In this document: positions 17,055-25,305 of the stretch, piece after piece
How positions within the stretch are numbered: position 1 is the stretch's first letter
Layout of the letters: each line of letters begins with the position of its first letter
NCBI GenBank assembly: GCA_030638455.1
Contig: DAOWEP010000023.1
Span: 1-32,301, forward strand
Direction: 5' to 3'
DNA: 32,301 nucleotides
Source: Gammaproteobacteria bacterium
Lineage (GTDB): Bacteria; Pseudomonadota; Gammaproteobacteria; DAOWEP01
Made by a program: the position numbers and the translations under genes
The notes under the pieces: model-generated
What the model was told of the DNA's origin: nothing
Databases searched by the model: none
What the model saw: only the letters and a program-made list of their open reading frames with translations

Positions 17055-18347
17055 ATGAGCAAAGAGATAAAAGTCCTAATCGTTGATGATGATCAATATG
17101 GTTTCGATATTCTGGAAGAGATTCTTGCAGATGATTGCTATGTGTTGGAGCAGGCATTAGATGGTGTTATGGCCCTTGAGAAAATGGAATCGTTCAATCC
17201 GGATATTGTGCTGCTTGATTATGTTATGCCACGTATGGATGGTCTTGAGGTTTGTAAGCATATCCGGGCGAATCCGGATTTTAAGTTTACAAAGGTCATC
17301 ATGCTTTCCAGTCGAGGCGAATCTTCTGAACGCGTCAAGGGATATGGTGCAGGCGCTGATGATTACGTAGTAAAGCCGTTTGATTTTGACGAGATGTCAG
17401 CCAAGATCAAGGTGTTTTCCAAACTGAAATTTGTAGAGGAATCGGATCGGGCGCTTAGACAAGAAAAGGAGGAGCAGGCAAGTCTGATCAATCAACTGGA
17501 GCATACCAAAGACAAGTTAATGCAGGCGGATAAAATGGCTTCGATTGGTCAGTTGGCGGCAGGAGTTGCACATGAGATCAATAACCCGGTTGGTTACATT
17601 AACTCCAATATTGGAATGTTAAAAGAGTATATGGTGGAAATATTCCAGATGCTTGATGCCTATGAAAAGGCAGAAGATCTGGTAAGTCCAGAGTCCGAGC
17701 AAATGAAACTTGTTATGTCCTTGAAGAAAAAGCTGAAGCTTGATTTTCTCAGGCAGGATATTGTTGACCTGATGAATGAGTCAGAGGAAGGAGTAACACG
17801 TGTAAAGGATATTGTGCAGAATCTAAAGGACTTTTCGCATGTTGATGTCGCGGAGTGGGCGTGGTCGGATGTGCACAATGGACTTGATAGTACGCTTAAT
17901 ATTGTGAATAACGAGATTAAGTACAAGGCAGAAGTAAAAAAGGAATATGGAGAGCTTCCGTTGGTGGAATGTCAGATGCAGCAGGTTAACCAGGTGTTTA
18001 TGAATTTGCTGGTAAATGCTGCGCATGCAATTGAGGAAAGAGGAGTAATTACCATTCGGACCGGATGTGAAGGTGACTGGGTATGGGTAGAGATAGAGGA
18101 TACGGGTAAAGGAATCGCTGCTGAAGATAAGGGAAAGCTGTTTGAGCCATTTTTTACCACCAAACCTTTAGGTGAAGGCACAGGTCTTGGACTTTCCGTT
18201 TCCTATGGAATAATAAATACGCATGGTGGCAGGATTGATGTGGAAAGTGAGGTAGGTAAAGGATCAAAGTTCAGAATATGGCTGCCGGTGCACCATAGTC
18301 AGGGCGCTGGAAATGTCAACGAAAAAATGTACGCCGGTCAGGAATAG
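17055..18347 (+). CDS. Receiver-histidine kinase, soluble
   Basis: 430 residues. An N-terminal receiver (D11/D12, D55 in LLDYVMPRMDG, S85, K107) leads through a coiled coil to a HisKA domain with H173 in QLAAGVAHEINNP. The ATPase domain follows, with NQVFMNLLVNAAHAI, DTGKGI, FEPFFTTKP and GTGLGLSVSYG. There are no membrane segments. The input receiver suggests it is itself a phosphorelay target. GAGGG at 17046-17050 overlaps the previous stop. The core from the H box to the end is very similar to those of the next two kinases, including shared phrases such as LNIVNNEIKYKAEV, pointing to tandem duplication. Confidence 0.93.
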   Translation: MSKEIKVLIVDDDQYGFDILEEILADDCYVLEQALDGVMALEKMESFNPDIVLLDYVMPRMDGLEVCKHIRANPDFKFTKVIMLSSRGESSERVKGYGAGADDYVVKPFDFDEMSAKIKVFSKLKFVEESDRALRQEKEEQASLINQLEHTKDKLMQADKMASIGQLAAGVAHEINNPVGYINSNIGMLKEYMVEIFQMLDAYEKAEDLVSPESEQMKLVMSLKKKLKLDFLRQDIVDLMNESEEGVTRVKDIVQNLKDFSHVDVAEWAWSDVHNGLDSTLNIVNNEIKYKAEVKKEYGELPLVECQMQQVNQVFMNLLVNAAHAIEERGVITIRTGCEGDWVWVEIEDTGKGIAAEDKGKLFEPFFTTKPLGEGTGLGLSVSYGIINTHGGRIDVESEVGKGSKFRIWLPVHHSQGAGNVNEKMYAGQE

Positions 18348-18352
18348 AAGCG

Positions 18353-19879
18353 ATGGATTATAAGCAGTTATTGAATGAAGATTTCGACGCTGAGCTGGAA
18401 AATCGTATTAATATGCGCACGCTACAATTAGCTGCGAAAAATGAAGAATTAAATGAAAAAATAGTTGAGTTAGAGCAAGTACGTCAACAGCAAGGAGTTT
18501 GGTCAGAGGCGCAGATGTGGGTCAACGAAGCGCAGCAATTGCTGTCCACAGAGGGTGATGTCCAGCGTTTCTATGAGAAAGTCGTTTATCATGCAATGTT
18601 ACTTACGCGAGCAAAATACGGTGCCTATATCTCATTTGATGGGACAGGAAAATTGATTGAATCTGTTGAGCAAGGGACTGAAAATAATTCGCCCCGGAAC
18701 ATTGAAAACCTTATATCTGATATTAGTAAATTCTTGAGCAAGGGAGAGCATGTTCAGGCAGGCGAGCATAATGAGAAGCCTGTCCCGATTTCTTTATTGT
18801 CCATTAGGGTAGCAAATGAAGAGCTGGCAATGTTCCCTTTGTATCAGAAGGGCGCCCTGAAGATAATCATTTTATTGGGTAATAAAAAGGACGACGAGTT
18901 ATTTGATATTCATGATGAGATGGCGCTTCGGTTTTTTGTAAGCCAGGTAGATGGTGCGCTTGAACGACAAAAATTAATTGATGCCTTGAAATGTGGACAT
19001 GAAGAATTAAAGCATAAGCACGAAGAGCAGTGTGTATTGGTCAATAAATTGCAGGAAGCTCAGGGGCAGATTTTACAATCGGAAAAGATGGCTTCCATAG
19101 GGCAGCTTGCTGCGGGTGTTGCACACGAGATTAATAATCCAATTGCTTTTGTCTTTTCAAATATGAATGCAATGCAGAAATATGTTGGTGATTTGCTCAA
19201 GGTGTTAGAGGTCTATGAACAAGCTGATCCGTTTTTAGAACAAAATAAAGAAATATTTAGCAATATTCAGCAGGTTAGAGGTCAGGCAGAGCTGGAATAT
19301 CTGAAAGAAGATATCTCTGTGCTGGTAAATGAGTCTAGAGATGGGTTGGTGCGTGTCAAACAGATCGTTCAGGATTTAAAGGATTTTTCTCATGTTGATG
19401 AAGCTGAGTGGCAATGGGTAGATCTGCATCAGTGCTTGAACAGTACATTGAATATCGTTAATAACGAAATCAAGTACAAGGCCGAAGTGATGAAAGAATT
19501 TGGTGATTTACCGAAAGTTGAATGTATGGCTTCACAACTCAACCAGGTGTTTATGAATCTACTGATAAATGCCTCTCATGCCATTGAGAAAAGAGGCTCT
19601 ATTATTATTCGTACACGGTTGGAAGATGAGTGGGTATGTATAGAGATTATAGATACGGGCAGGGGGATTGAACCTGCGCATATGAACCGCTTGTTTGAGC
19701 CATTTTTTACGACTAAACCTGTAGGCATTGGAACAGGTCTGGGATTATCACTGTCATATGGCATTGTAAATAAGCATGGTGGTCATATAGATGTGGAGAG
19801 TAAGCCTGGCGAAGGAAGCACATTCCGGATATTGTTGCCCGTTAGGCAAGCAGAAGAAGGGGCTAAAAGAGTGGGTTGA
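18353..19879 (+). CDS. GAF-domain histidine kinase, soluble
   Basis: 508 residues. A coiled N-terminus (about 10-50) precedes a GAF-like sensor region (about 50-205, with LLTRAKYGAYISFD). A second coiled coil follows, then HisKA with H258 in QLAAGVAHEINNPIAF and the ATPase domain with NQVFMNLLINASHAI, DTGRGI, FEPFFTTKP and GTGLGLSLSYG. It starts 5 bp after the previous kinase. No receiver and no membrane segment are present. The GAF region probably binds a small molecule or cofactor, but the ligand cannot be read from the sequence. It is the second of three tandem kinases that share a catalytic core but differ in their input domains. Confidence 0.92.
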   Translation: MDYKQLLNEDFDAELENRINMRTLQLAAKNEELNEKIVELEQVRQQQGVWSEAQMWVNEAQQLLSTEGDVQRFYEKVVYHAMLLTRAKYGAYISFDGTGKLIESVEQGTENNSPRNIENLISDISKFLSKGEHVQAGEHNEKPVPISLLSIRVANEELAMFPLYQKGALKIIILLGNKKDDELFDIHDEMALRFFVSQVDGALERQKLIDALKCGHEELKHKHEEQCVLVNKLQEAQGQILQSEKMASIGQLAAGVAHEINNPIAFVFSNMNAMQKYVGDLLKVLEVYEQADPFLEQNKEIFSNIQQVRGQAELEYLKEDISVLVNESRDGLVRVKQIVQDLKDFSHVDEAEWQWVDLHQCLNSTLNIVNNEIKYKAEVMKEFGDLPKVECMASQLNQVFMNLLINASHAIEKRGSIIIRTRLEDEWVCIEIIDTGRGIEPAHMNRLFEPFFTTKPVGIGTGLGLSLSYGIVNKHGGHIDVESKPGEGSTFRILLPVRQAEEGAKRVG

Positions 19880-19881
19880 TC

Positions 19882-19983
19882 ATGAAGATATCAATCACAA
19901 AAAATCTTGTTGCGATGTTGCTCATGCCAGTGATCGGAGTATTGATTGCACTCGCCGCATATTTTCATTCCATTCATCGGTAG
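19882..19983 (+). pseudogene. 33-codon membrane-anchor frame, likely remnant of a sensor N-terminus
   Basis: An ATG at 19882, 2 bp after the previous stop, opens 33 codons encoding a basic start (MKISITKNL) and one hydrophobic helix (VAMLLMPVIGVLIALAAYF). It ends at TAG 19981. This looks like the first transmembrane anchor of a periplasmic sensor kinase or receptor. No sensor domain follows, and the next kinase starts 40 bp later in a different frame. Either a membrane sensor lost most of its length, or this is a real small membrane peptide. I favour the remnant. Confidence 0.5.
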
Positions 19984-20023
19984 AGACTAACAGTGATTAT
20001 ATTATTGCTGCAGGATTTTTATA

Positions 20024-21919
20024 GTGCATAAAGAACACGAGAACACATTGATCAATGTAAGCGAAAAAACCCAGCAGCAATTGAACGCGCTGGCAAATGC
20101 AAGTGTGCGGATGGCAATGATATCAAGTGCGACGGATGTAATTCAGCAAGCTGATAACAGGTTGCAGAATGGGGGGGAGCTTGATTCTTTTTATAAAGAA
20201 ATCCTCAGTGAAGTGATGGAGGTTACTGCTGCACGTTATGGTGCATTTGTTGTTTTTGATATTGAGGGAAGTCCTTGTGGATCTGTTGCGCACGAAATTT
20301 CAGCAGGGCTTGTGGGAGGGCTTGTAGAATTCTCAGTTAGTAAGGGTATGTTTGGAGCTGAGCCTAACGAAATATCAGCAATTCGTGTTGACAATATGGC
20401 TGAGGAATCATTATCAGGAAATTGCATATCGGGTCATTCAAATATAAAAACATTGTTTATTCAGCCATTAATAATGGGTGGAGTGATGCGTGGAATTATA
20501 TATTTGGCAGATAAGAAAAGCGGTGAATCATATACAGATAGCGACGAATTTATTCTTAACATGGTCGCCAGGGATATAGTAAATATTTTAGATCGAAATG
20601 AATTATCAAAAAAAATGCACGAAGATATTGAATTACGTGAGCATGCACAAAAAGAATTAAATATGGCCAGCGCGCAGCTTCGGTATCTGGTGGAAAATAT
20701 ACCATCGGTTATCTATCGCGCGGTTCCGTCAGGTGATTTTTCTTTTACCTATATCAGTGAAAATATCCACCGTACTCTTGGGTATCACCCTATGGATGTT
20801 TTAGGAGACCCCAATTTCTGGTTTCAACATATACACCCGGATGATTTGCCGGAATTATTTCCCAGAATATCTTATCTGGTTGAAGATGGTCAGCAAACAT
20901 ATGATTATCGTTTTAAACATAAGAATGGTTCGTATCACTGGATGCATGACACAATGCGGGTAATTTATGATGCTGATAATACACCTCTCGAAATAGTAGG
21001 TTCATTGACTGATATTACAGAATTGAAACTGGCAGAGAAGGAGATCGATAAGACCAATATGGAGTTGGATGAGGCACATGAACAATTATTGCAATCAGAG
21101 AAAATGTCATCTATCGGGCAACTAGCTGCTGGAGTAGCGCATGAGATCAATAATCCAATCGCCTTTGTTTATTCCAATCTTAGTACCATGCAAAAGTATA
21201 CGCAGAAACTGCTTAATGTACTGAAAGTCTACAGTAAGGCAGAACCACTACTTGCGCAGAACGAGGAGGTTGCTAAGGAAGTTCAGCAGGTGAGAGAGCA
21301 GGCTGACCTGGATTTTCTGATAGAAGATTTACCGGAGCTTGTGCAGGAGTCACGAAATGGTTTGTCCCGTGTTAAACAGATCATTCAGGACCTGAAGGAT
21401 TTCTCACGGGTTGATCATGCTGAACTGGAATTTGTGGATTTGCACAAGGGTCTTGACAGTACATTGAATATTGCCAATAACGAGATCAAGTACACGGCGG
21501 AGGTCGTAAAGGAATATGGCGATTTGCCGCTGGTGGAGTGTCGCTCGGCACAAATCAATCAGGTGTTTATGAATCTGTTAGTAAATGCGGCCCATTCCAT
21601 TAAGGAGCATGGAGTGATTACCATAAGGACAGGAACAGAAGAAAAACTGGTATGGGTAGAGATTACGGATACAGGGAGCGGGATTGCACCTGAAAATATG
21701 AAAAAGTTGTTTGACCCATTTTTTACAACAAAACCGGTGGGCAAAGGTACTGGGTTAGGGTTGTCACTTTCTTACGGGATTGTGAATACTCACGATGGCC
21801 GAATTGAGGTAGAGAGTGAAGTTGGTAAGGGCGCTACATTCAGGGTATGGCTTCCAGTTAAGCAGGAAGACAAGCCCGATGAGCTTGATAATGAAGTGCA
21901 GGCATCTGCAATTGCCTGA
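20024..21919 (+). CDS. GAF-PAS histidine kinase, soluble
   Basis: 631 residues. The domain order is a helical start, a GAF-like domain (about 30-190), a short coil, a PAS domain with PAC (about 218-335, including YISENIHRTLGYHP and HIHPDDLPELFP), then HisKA with H373 in QLAAGVAHEINNPIAF. The ATPase domain shows NQVFMNLLVNAAHSI, DTGSGI, FDPFFTTKP and GTGLGLSLSYG. The start is GTG at 20024 with AGGA 8 bp upstream. It lacks membrane segments, though the orphan anchor frame just upstream suggests an ancestor may have had one. Its core is closely related to the two kinases before it. Confidence 0.92.
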   Translation: MHKEHENTLINVSEKTQQQLNALANASVRMAMISSATDVIQQADNRLQNGGELDSFYKEILSEVMEVTAARYGAFVVFDIEGSPCGSVAHEISAGLVGGLVEFSVSKGMFGAEPNEISAIRVDNMAEESLSGNCISGHSNIKTLFIQPLIMGGVMRGIIYLADKKSGESYTDSDEFILNMVARDIVNILDRNELSKKMHEDIELREHAQKELNMASAQLRYLVENIPSVIYRAVPSGDFSFTYISENIHRTLGYHPMDVLGDPNFWFQHIHPDDLPELFPRISYLVEDGQQTYDYRFKHKNGSYHWMHDTMRVIYDADNTPLEIVGSLTDITELKLAEKEIDKTNMELDEAHEQLLQSEKMSSIGQLAAGVAHEINNPIAFVYSNLSTMQKYTQKLLNVLKVYSKAEPLLAQNEEVAKEVQQVREQADLDFLIEDLPELVQESRNGLSRVKQIIQDLKDFSRVDHAELEFVDLHKGLDSTLNIANNEIKYTAEVVKEYGDLPLVECRSAQINQVFMNLLVNAAHSIKEHGVITIRTGTEEKLVWVEITDTGSGIAPENMKKLFDPFFTTKPVGKGTGLGLSLSYGIVNTHDGRIEVESEVGKGATFRVWLPVKQEDKPDELDNEVQASAIA

Positions 21920-21936
21920 TATAAATGGGTGCGATA

Positions 21937-23262
21937 ATGAATAATGCAGATACCATAATACAAGAACAGACATTTTCCGAGTCACTGTTGTTTGTTGATG
22001 ATGAGGAAAGCATTCTTTCTTCATTGAAACGGCTATTTAGGCCATTGGGTTACCGCATCTTTACGGCCCAGAGCGGGGCAGAGGGGCTGGATATTATGAA
22101 AAAAGAGGAGATTGATCTGGTGGTATCAGATATGCGGATGCCTGAAATGGATGGCGCACAGTTTCTTGAAAATGTAGCGGCCAACTGGCCTAAAACAGTG
22201 CGTATTCTTCTGACAGGTTATGCAGATATTACATCCACTGTTGCAGCAATTAATAAGGGGAAAATATACAGTTATTTCAGTAAACCCTGGGAAGATAATG
22301 ACATTGCTCTGTCCATACGCCATGCGCTGAACGTAAAGGATCTGGAAGAGGAAAGAGACGGTCTCCTTGAAATGATATTGGTCAAGAATGAAAAACTGAA
22401 AGAGCTGAATGAAAGTCTTGAAGACAAGGTAGAACAGCGAACCGCAGAACTCAAGCAGGCCTTTCTCAAGCTCGAAAAGTCTCATGAGTCACTTAAAATG
22501 GGTTATTTCGCAACGGTTAAAAGTTTTTCCAGCTTGATTGAGATGCGTGAAGGTGCAGTCGCGGGTTACTCACGTCGCATTGCAGATCAGGCACGAAAGC
22601 TGGCACTGAAAATGGAGATGAGTAATGCCGATGTTCAGGATGTTCTCTATGCATCGTTACTACATGATATAGGTAAAATCGGAATGCCTGATCATCTTTT
22701 TAACAAACCATTTAATGCGCTTAGCCCTGAAGATAAAGTGACTGTCTGTAAACACCCTGTTATAGGTCAGGGAGTTATGATGGCATGGGGATCTCTGGAG
22801 GGCGTTGCAAGGATTATTCGTAGTCATCGTGAATGCTACGATGGTTATGGTTATCCGGACTCTCTGAAGGGAATAGAAATTCCATTGGGGGCAAGAATTC
22901 TATCCGTTGTAAGTGATTTTGAAGCATTAAGGATTGGGAAGCTGGCATCACAAAAGTATTCTGCTTTGGAAGCACAGGAATATCTTATCAGGCATCGTGG
23001 TAAACGATATGATCCTGATGTTGTTGACGCATTTTTGAATATGGATTCCAGTCATCAGCCAACACCACAAAATCAGGAGCTGAAGATTTCTTTAAAGTCC
23101 CTGGTGCCAGGTATGGTTCTATCAAAAGATGTGATGTTGAAAGACGGAGTACTGTTATTGTCTGAGGGCCGTATTCTAGATAAAAGAAATATCGAGGAGC
23201 TCCGGGATATGGAGAAATCTCTGAATGAGAATCTGGATATCCATGTATTAATGAAAGGGTAA
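21937..23262 (+). CDS. Response regulator with degenerate HD-GYP domain
   Basis: 441 residues from the ATG at 21937 (GGGTG upstream; an ATG at 21925 is also in frame). The receiver has D65 (in SDMRMPEMDG), T93 and K116. A long coiled coil (about 135-185) precedes an HD-GYP domain that keeps HDIGKIGMPD (H243/D244) and GYP at 305-307. It has SHRECYDG where HHERxDG is expected. The ADVFDALxxxRxYK segment is altered to SDFEALRIGKLASQK. Loss of one metal-ligand histidine and of this segment suggests weak or absent phosphodiesterase activity, perhaps c-di-GMP binding only. Residues 383-440 form an extension similar to the small protein encoded at 14677. Confidence 0.88.
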   Translation: MNNADTIIQEQTFSESLLFVDDEESILSSLKRLFRPLGYRIFTAQSGAEGLDIMKKEEIDLVVSDMRMPEMDGAQFLENVAANWPKTVRILLTGYADITSTVAAINKGKIYSYFSKPWEDNDIALSIRHALNVKDLEEERDGLLEMILVKNEKLKELNESLEDKVEQRTAELKQAFLKLEKSHESLKMGYFATVKSFSSLIEMREGAVAGYSRRIADQARKLALKMEMSNADVQDVLYASLLHDIGKIGMPDHLFNKPFNALSPEDKVTVCKHPVIGQGVMMAWGSLEGVARIIRSHRECYDGYGYPDSLKGIEIPLGARILSVVSDFEALRIGKLASQKYSALEAQEYLIRHRGKRYDPDVVDAFLNMDSSHQPTPQNQELKISLKSLVPGMVLSKDVMLKDGVLLLSEGRILDKRNIEELRDMEKSLNENLDIHVLMKG

Positions 23263-23366
23263 TAATTCGATGTTCAGGATTCTGGTTATTAATTATGAAG
23301 GGAAAAAAGTTGGTTAGACCATGAGTGATGAAGACATACAGGACGAAGGAAGCGAGTAAAGCAGCC

Positions 23367-24041
23367 ATGTCTGAATTCAATGAAAAAAAGAACAAGATTA
23401 CACTAAAGCTGGTGTATTACGGCCCTGCGCTTAGTGGAAAGACAACGAACCTGATGAGCTTACATGACATACTTAGTCCTGAGCTTAAAGGAGAGATGAT
23501 GGTGCTGGAAACCAAGGACGACCGAACCCTGTTTTTTGATCTTTTGCCAATGGGGATTACTGCGCCATCAGGTTTGTTGATAAAACTGAAGTTGTTTACG
23601 GTGCCGGGACAAGTTGCACATGATAGTACCAGAAAAGCAGTTCTGTCACGTGCAGATGGTGTAGTGTTTGTAGCGGACTCCCAGAAAACGCAAAGCATTA
23701 ATAATGCAGAATCATTTGAAAATCTTGTAGGTAATATTGCCAGGGTAGGATTGGATATTGAAAAGCTACCATTGGTTGTTCAGTTTAATAAACGTGATCT
23801 ATCAGATATCTTGACCGAGGATGAAATTAGAACCCGCTGGAAAGACGCTCATTGGCCGTTATTATTTAGTACTGCATTGCAGGGATCTGGTGTAGAAGAG
23901 ACATTAAGTGAATTGTTATCACTTGTCTATGACGCATTGGATGAGGAGTATGGCCTTAATGAGCGGCATAATCTGGATAAGGATTTGTTTGTATCAGGTG
24001 TGACGGGTTGTGAGTTCTCAAAAGCGGTCAATGGAGGATAA
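23367..24041 (+). CDS. mglA: MglA-type small Ras-like GTPase
   Basis: 224 residues. G1 is GPALSGKTTN (residues 19-28), G3 is TVPGQ (78-82) and G4 is NKRD (141-144). VLSRADGVVFVADSQ is the characteristic MglA stretch. MglA GTPases set cell polarity and direct gliding or type IV pilus motility, usually with the roadblock partner MglB as GTPase-activating protein. No MglB is encoded in the window. The frame is open back to GTG 23325; I chose ATG 23367, which gives the usual MglA N-terminus. A 12-codon frame (MSDEDIQDEGSE, 23321-23359) precedes it and may be chance or a coupling leader. Position between an HD-GYP regulator and the kinase plus pilus-type ATPase suggests a role in motility polarity. 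Confidence 0.9.
   Translation: MSEFNEKKNKITLKLVYYGPALSGKTTNLMSLHDILSPELKGEMMVLETKDDRTLFFDLLPMGITAPSGLLIKLKLFTVPGQVAHDSTRKAVLSRADGVVFVADSQKTQSINNAESFENLVGNIARVGLDIEKLPLVVQFNKRDLSDILTEDEIRTRWKDAHWPLLFSTALQGSGVEETLSELLSLVYDALDEEYGLNERHNLDKDLFVSGVTGCEFSKAVNGG
24033..24037 (+). promoter_or_regulatory. Ribosome binding site fixing the start of the fourth kinase
   Basis: GGAGG, 8 bp before the ATG at 24046, lies in the last codons of the GTPase gene. The in-frame GTG at 24010 has no comparable site, so the ATG is preferred. Confidence 0.7.
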
Positions 24042-24045
24042 AAGT

Positions 24046-25290
24046 ATGGGTTTAGAGTCTTTTAAAAGTGAACCGCTTCCTGCGTTTGACAGGGAAATGT
24101 CAATGGAAGAATTATTGGCGGGTATTGATCATGATAAATTGAGAGGAACATTGGCAAGCCTTTTAGGTGTGCCTGTATGCTTGCTTAATGAAGACGAGGA
24201 TGTAGTGTTAGGGTATAAGCTTGGACCATCCTGTAAACGTGCGCCGATTCATTCTGATATGGAGATCATTGGTTACCTTGAAGCAGGGGAAATAGATGAT
24301 GAAGCCCTTGAGTCGGCAGTATGTTTTATTGAATTACTATTAAAGAATTCGGAACGTTATTTAATGGCTTCAAATCTTCATTTGCAGGCGGTAAATGAAG
24401 ATTTTGAGAAGCTGAAAAAGAAGCATGAGGCATTAGTGGAGTCAGAAGGTCGTTATAAGGAGCTTTCAGAAAATCTTGAGCAACGTGTTCAGGAGCAGGT
24501 CAAGACTATTGATCTTGCCCGGAGACAGATTTATCAATCAGAAAAACTGGCATCAGTAGGACAGCTGGCGGCAGGCGTGGCGCATGAAATTAACAATCCG
24601 ATAGGTTTCATGAGAAGTAATCTTAATACAGCACAATCCTATCTTGAAAAACTAACGGTATTTTCAGAGAAGTTGGTAGAGGAGAATAATGAGAGAGATT
24701 TGTTGCGTATATGGAATGAAATGGAACTGGACTACGTCATCAAGGATTTCAACGAAATGATGGAAGAGACAATTGATGGAGCCGTGCGTATTGCGAAAAT
24801 CGTAAGTGATTTAAAAGGGTTTTCAAATGTAGATGCAAATGAAGAGGAGGTAATCGATATAAATCAGTGTGTCCGCAGGGTGTGTGACATTGTATCTGGT
24901 AAGGATGAAAGGCATGCGGTACAGATACGAGGTTTTGAGGGTTGCCCGCCTGTACGATGTCGGGTGGGAGAGCTTGGTCAGGCATTACTGAATATATTAT
25001 TAAATGCAGAGCAGGCAATTAAGGGCTCTGGGAATATTTATGTGCAAACCTCATGTGAGGACGACAGGATATGTATTTCTATTGTCGATACTGGAGTCGG
25101 TATGACCAATGAAGTATTGGAGCGCGCGTTTGAGCCATTTTTTACAACTCGTGATGTAGGTAAAGGAGCAGGACTTGGTCTTACTGTCAGTCGAGATATC
25201 GTACAATCACATGATGGAGAAATATCAATAGAGAGTGAAGTGGGTAACGGCACCACCGTGAAAGTCTGGCTACCTGTGGCCAAGGATTAG
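24046..25290 (+). CDS. Soluble histidine kinase with a novel N-terminal region
   Basis: 414 residues. The first 100 or so residues do not match a domain I recognise; they include a short beta-rich part (GVPVCLLNEDEDVVLGYKLG) that could be a small sensor fold. A coiled coil (about 105-165) leads to HisKA with H180 in QLAAGVAHEINNPIGF. The ATPase follows, with ALLNILLNAEQAI, DTGVGM, FEPFFTTRD and GAGLGLTVS. It belongs to the same kinase class as the three tandem kinases upstream but is more diverged. It ends 15 bp before the receiver-ATPase gene, so this ATPase's receiver is the most obvious candidate partner (inference). Confidence 0.9.
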   Translation: MGLESFKSEPLPAFDREMSMEELLAGIDHDKLRGTLASLLGVPVCLLNEDEDVVLGYKLGPSCKRAPIHSDMEIIGYLEAGEIDDEALESAVCFIELLLKNSERYLMASNLHLQAVNEDFEKLKKKHEALVESEGRYKELSENLEQRVQEQVKTIDLARRQIYQSEKLASVGQLAAGVAHEINNPIGFMRSNLNTAQSYLEKLTVFSEKLVEENNERDLLRIWNEMELDYVIKDFNEMMEETIDGAVRIAKIVSDLKGFSNVDANEEEVIDINQCVRRVCDIVSGKDERHAVQIRGFEGCPPVRCRVGELGQALLNILLNAEQAIKGSGNIYVQTSCEDDRICISIVDTGVGMTNEVLERAFEPFFTTRDVGKGAGLGLTVSRDIVQSHDGEISIESEVGNGTTVKVWLPVAKD

Positions 25291-25305
25291 TAAAGAGAAA
25301 ATATT

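Noticed and set aside
23321..23359. 12-codon frame MSDEDIQDEGSE before the MglA gene
   Set aside because: It is possible as a coupling leader, but it is too short and has no good ribosome binding site, so I did not list it as a gene.
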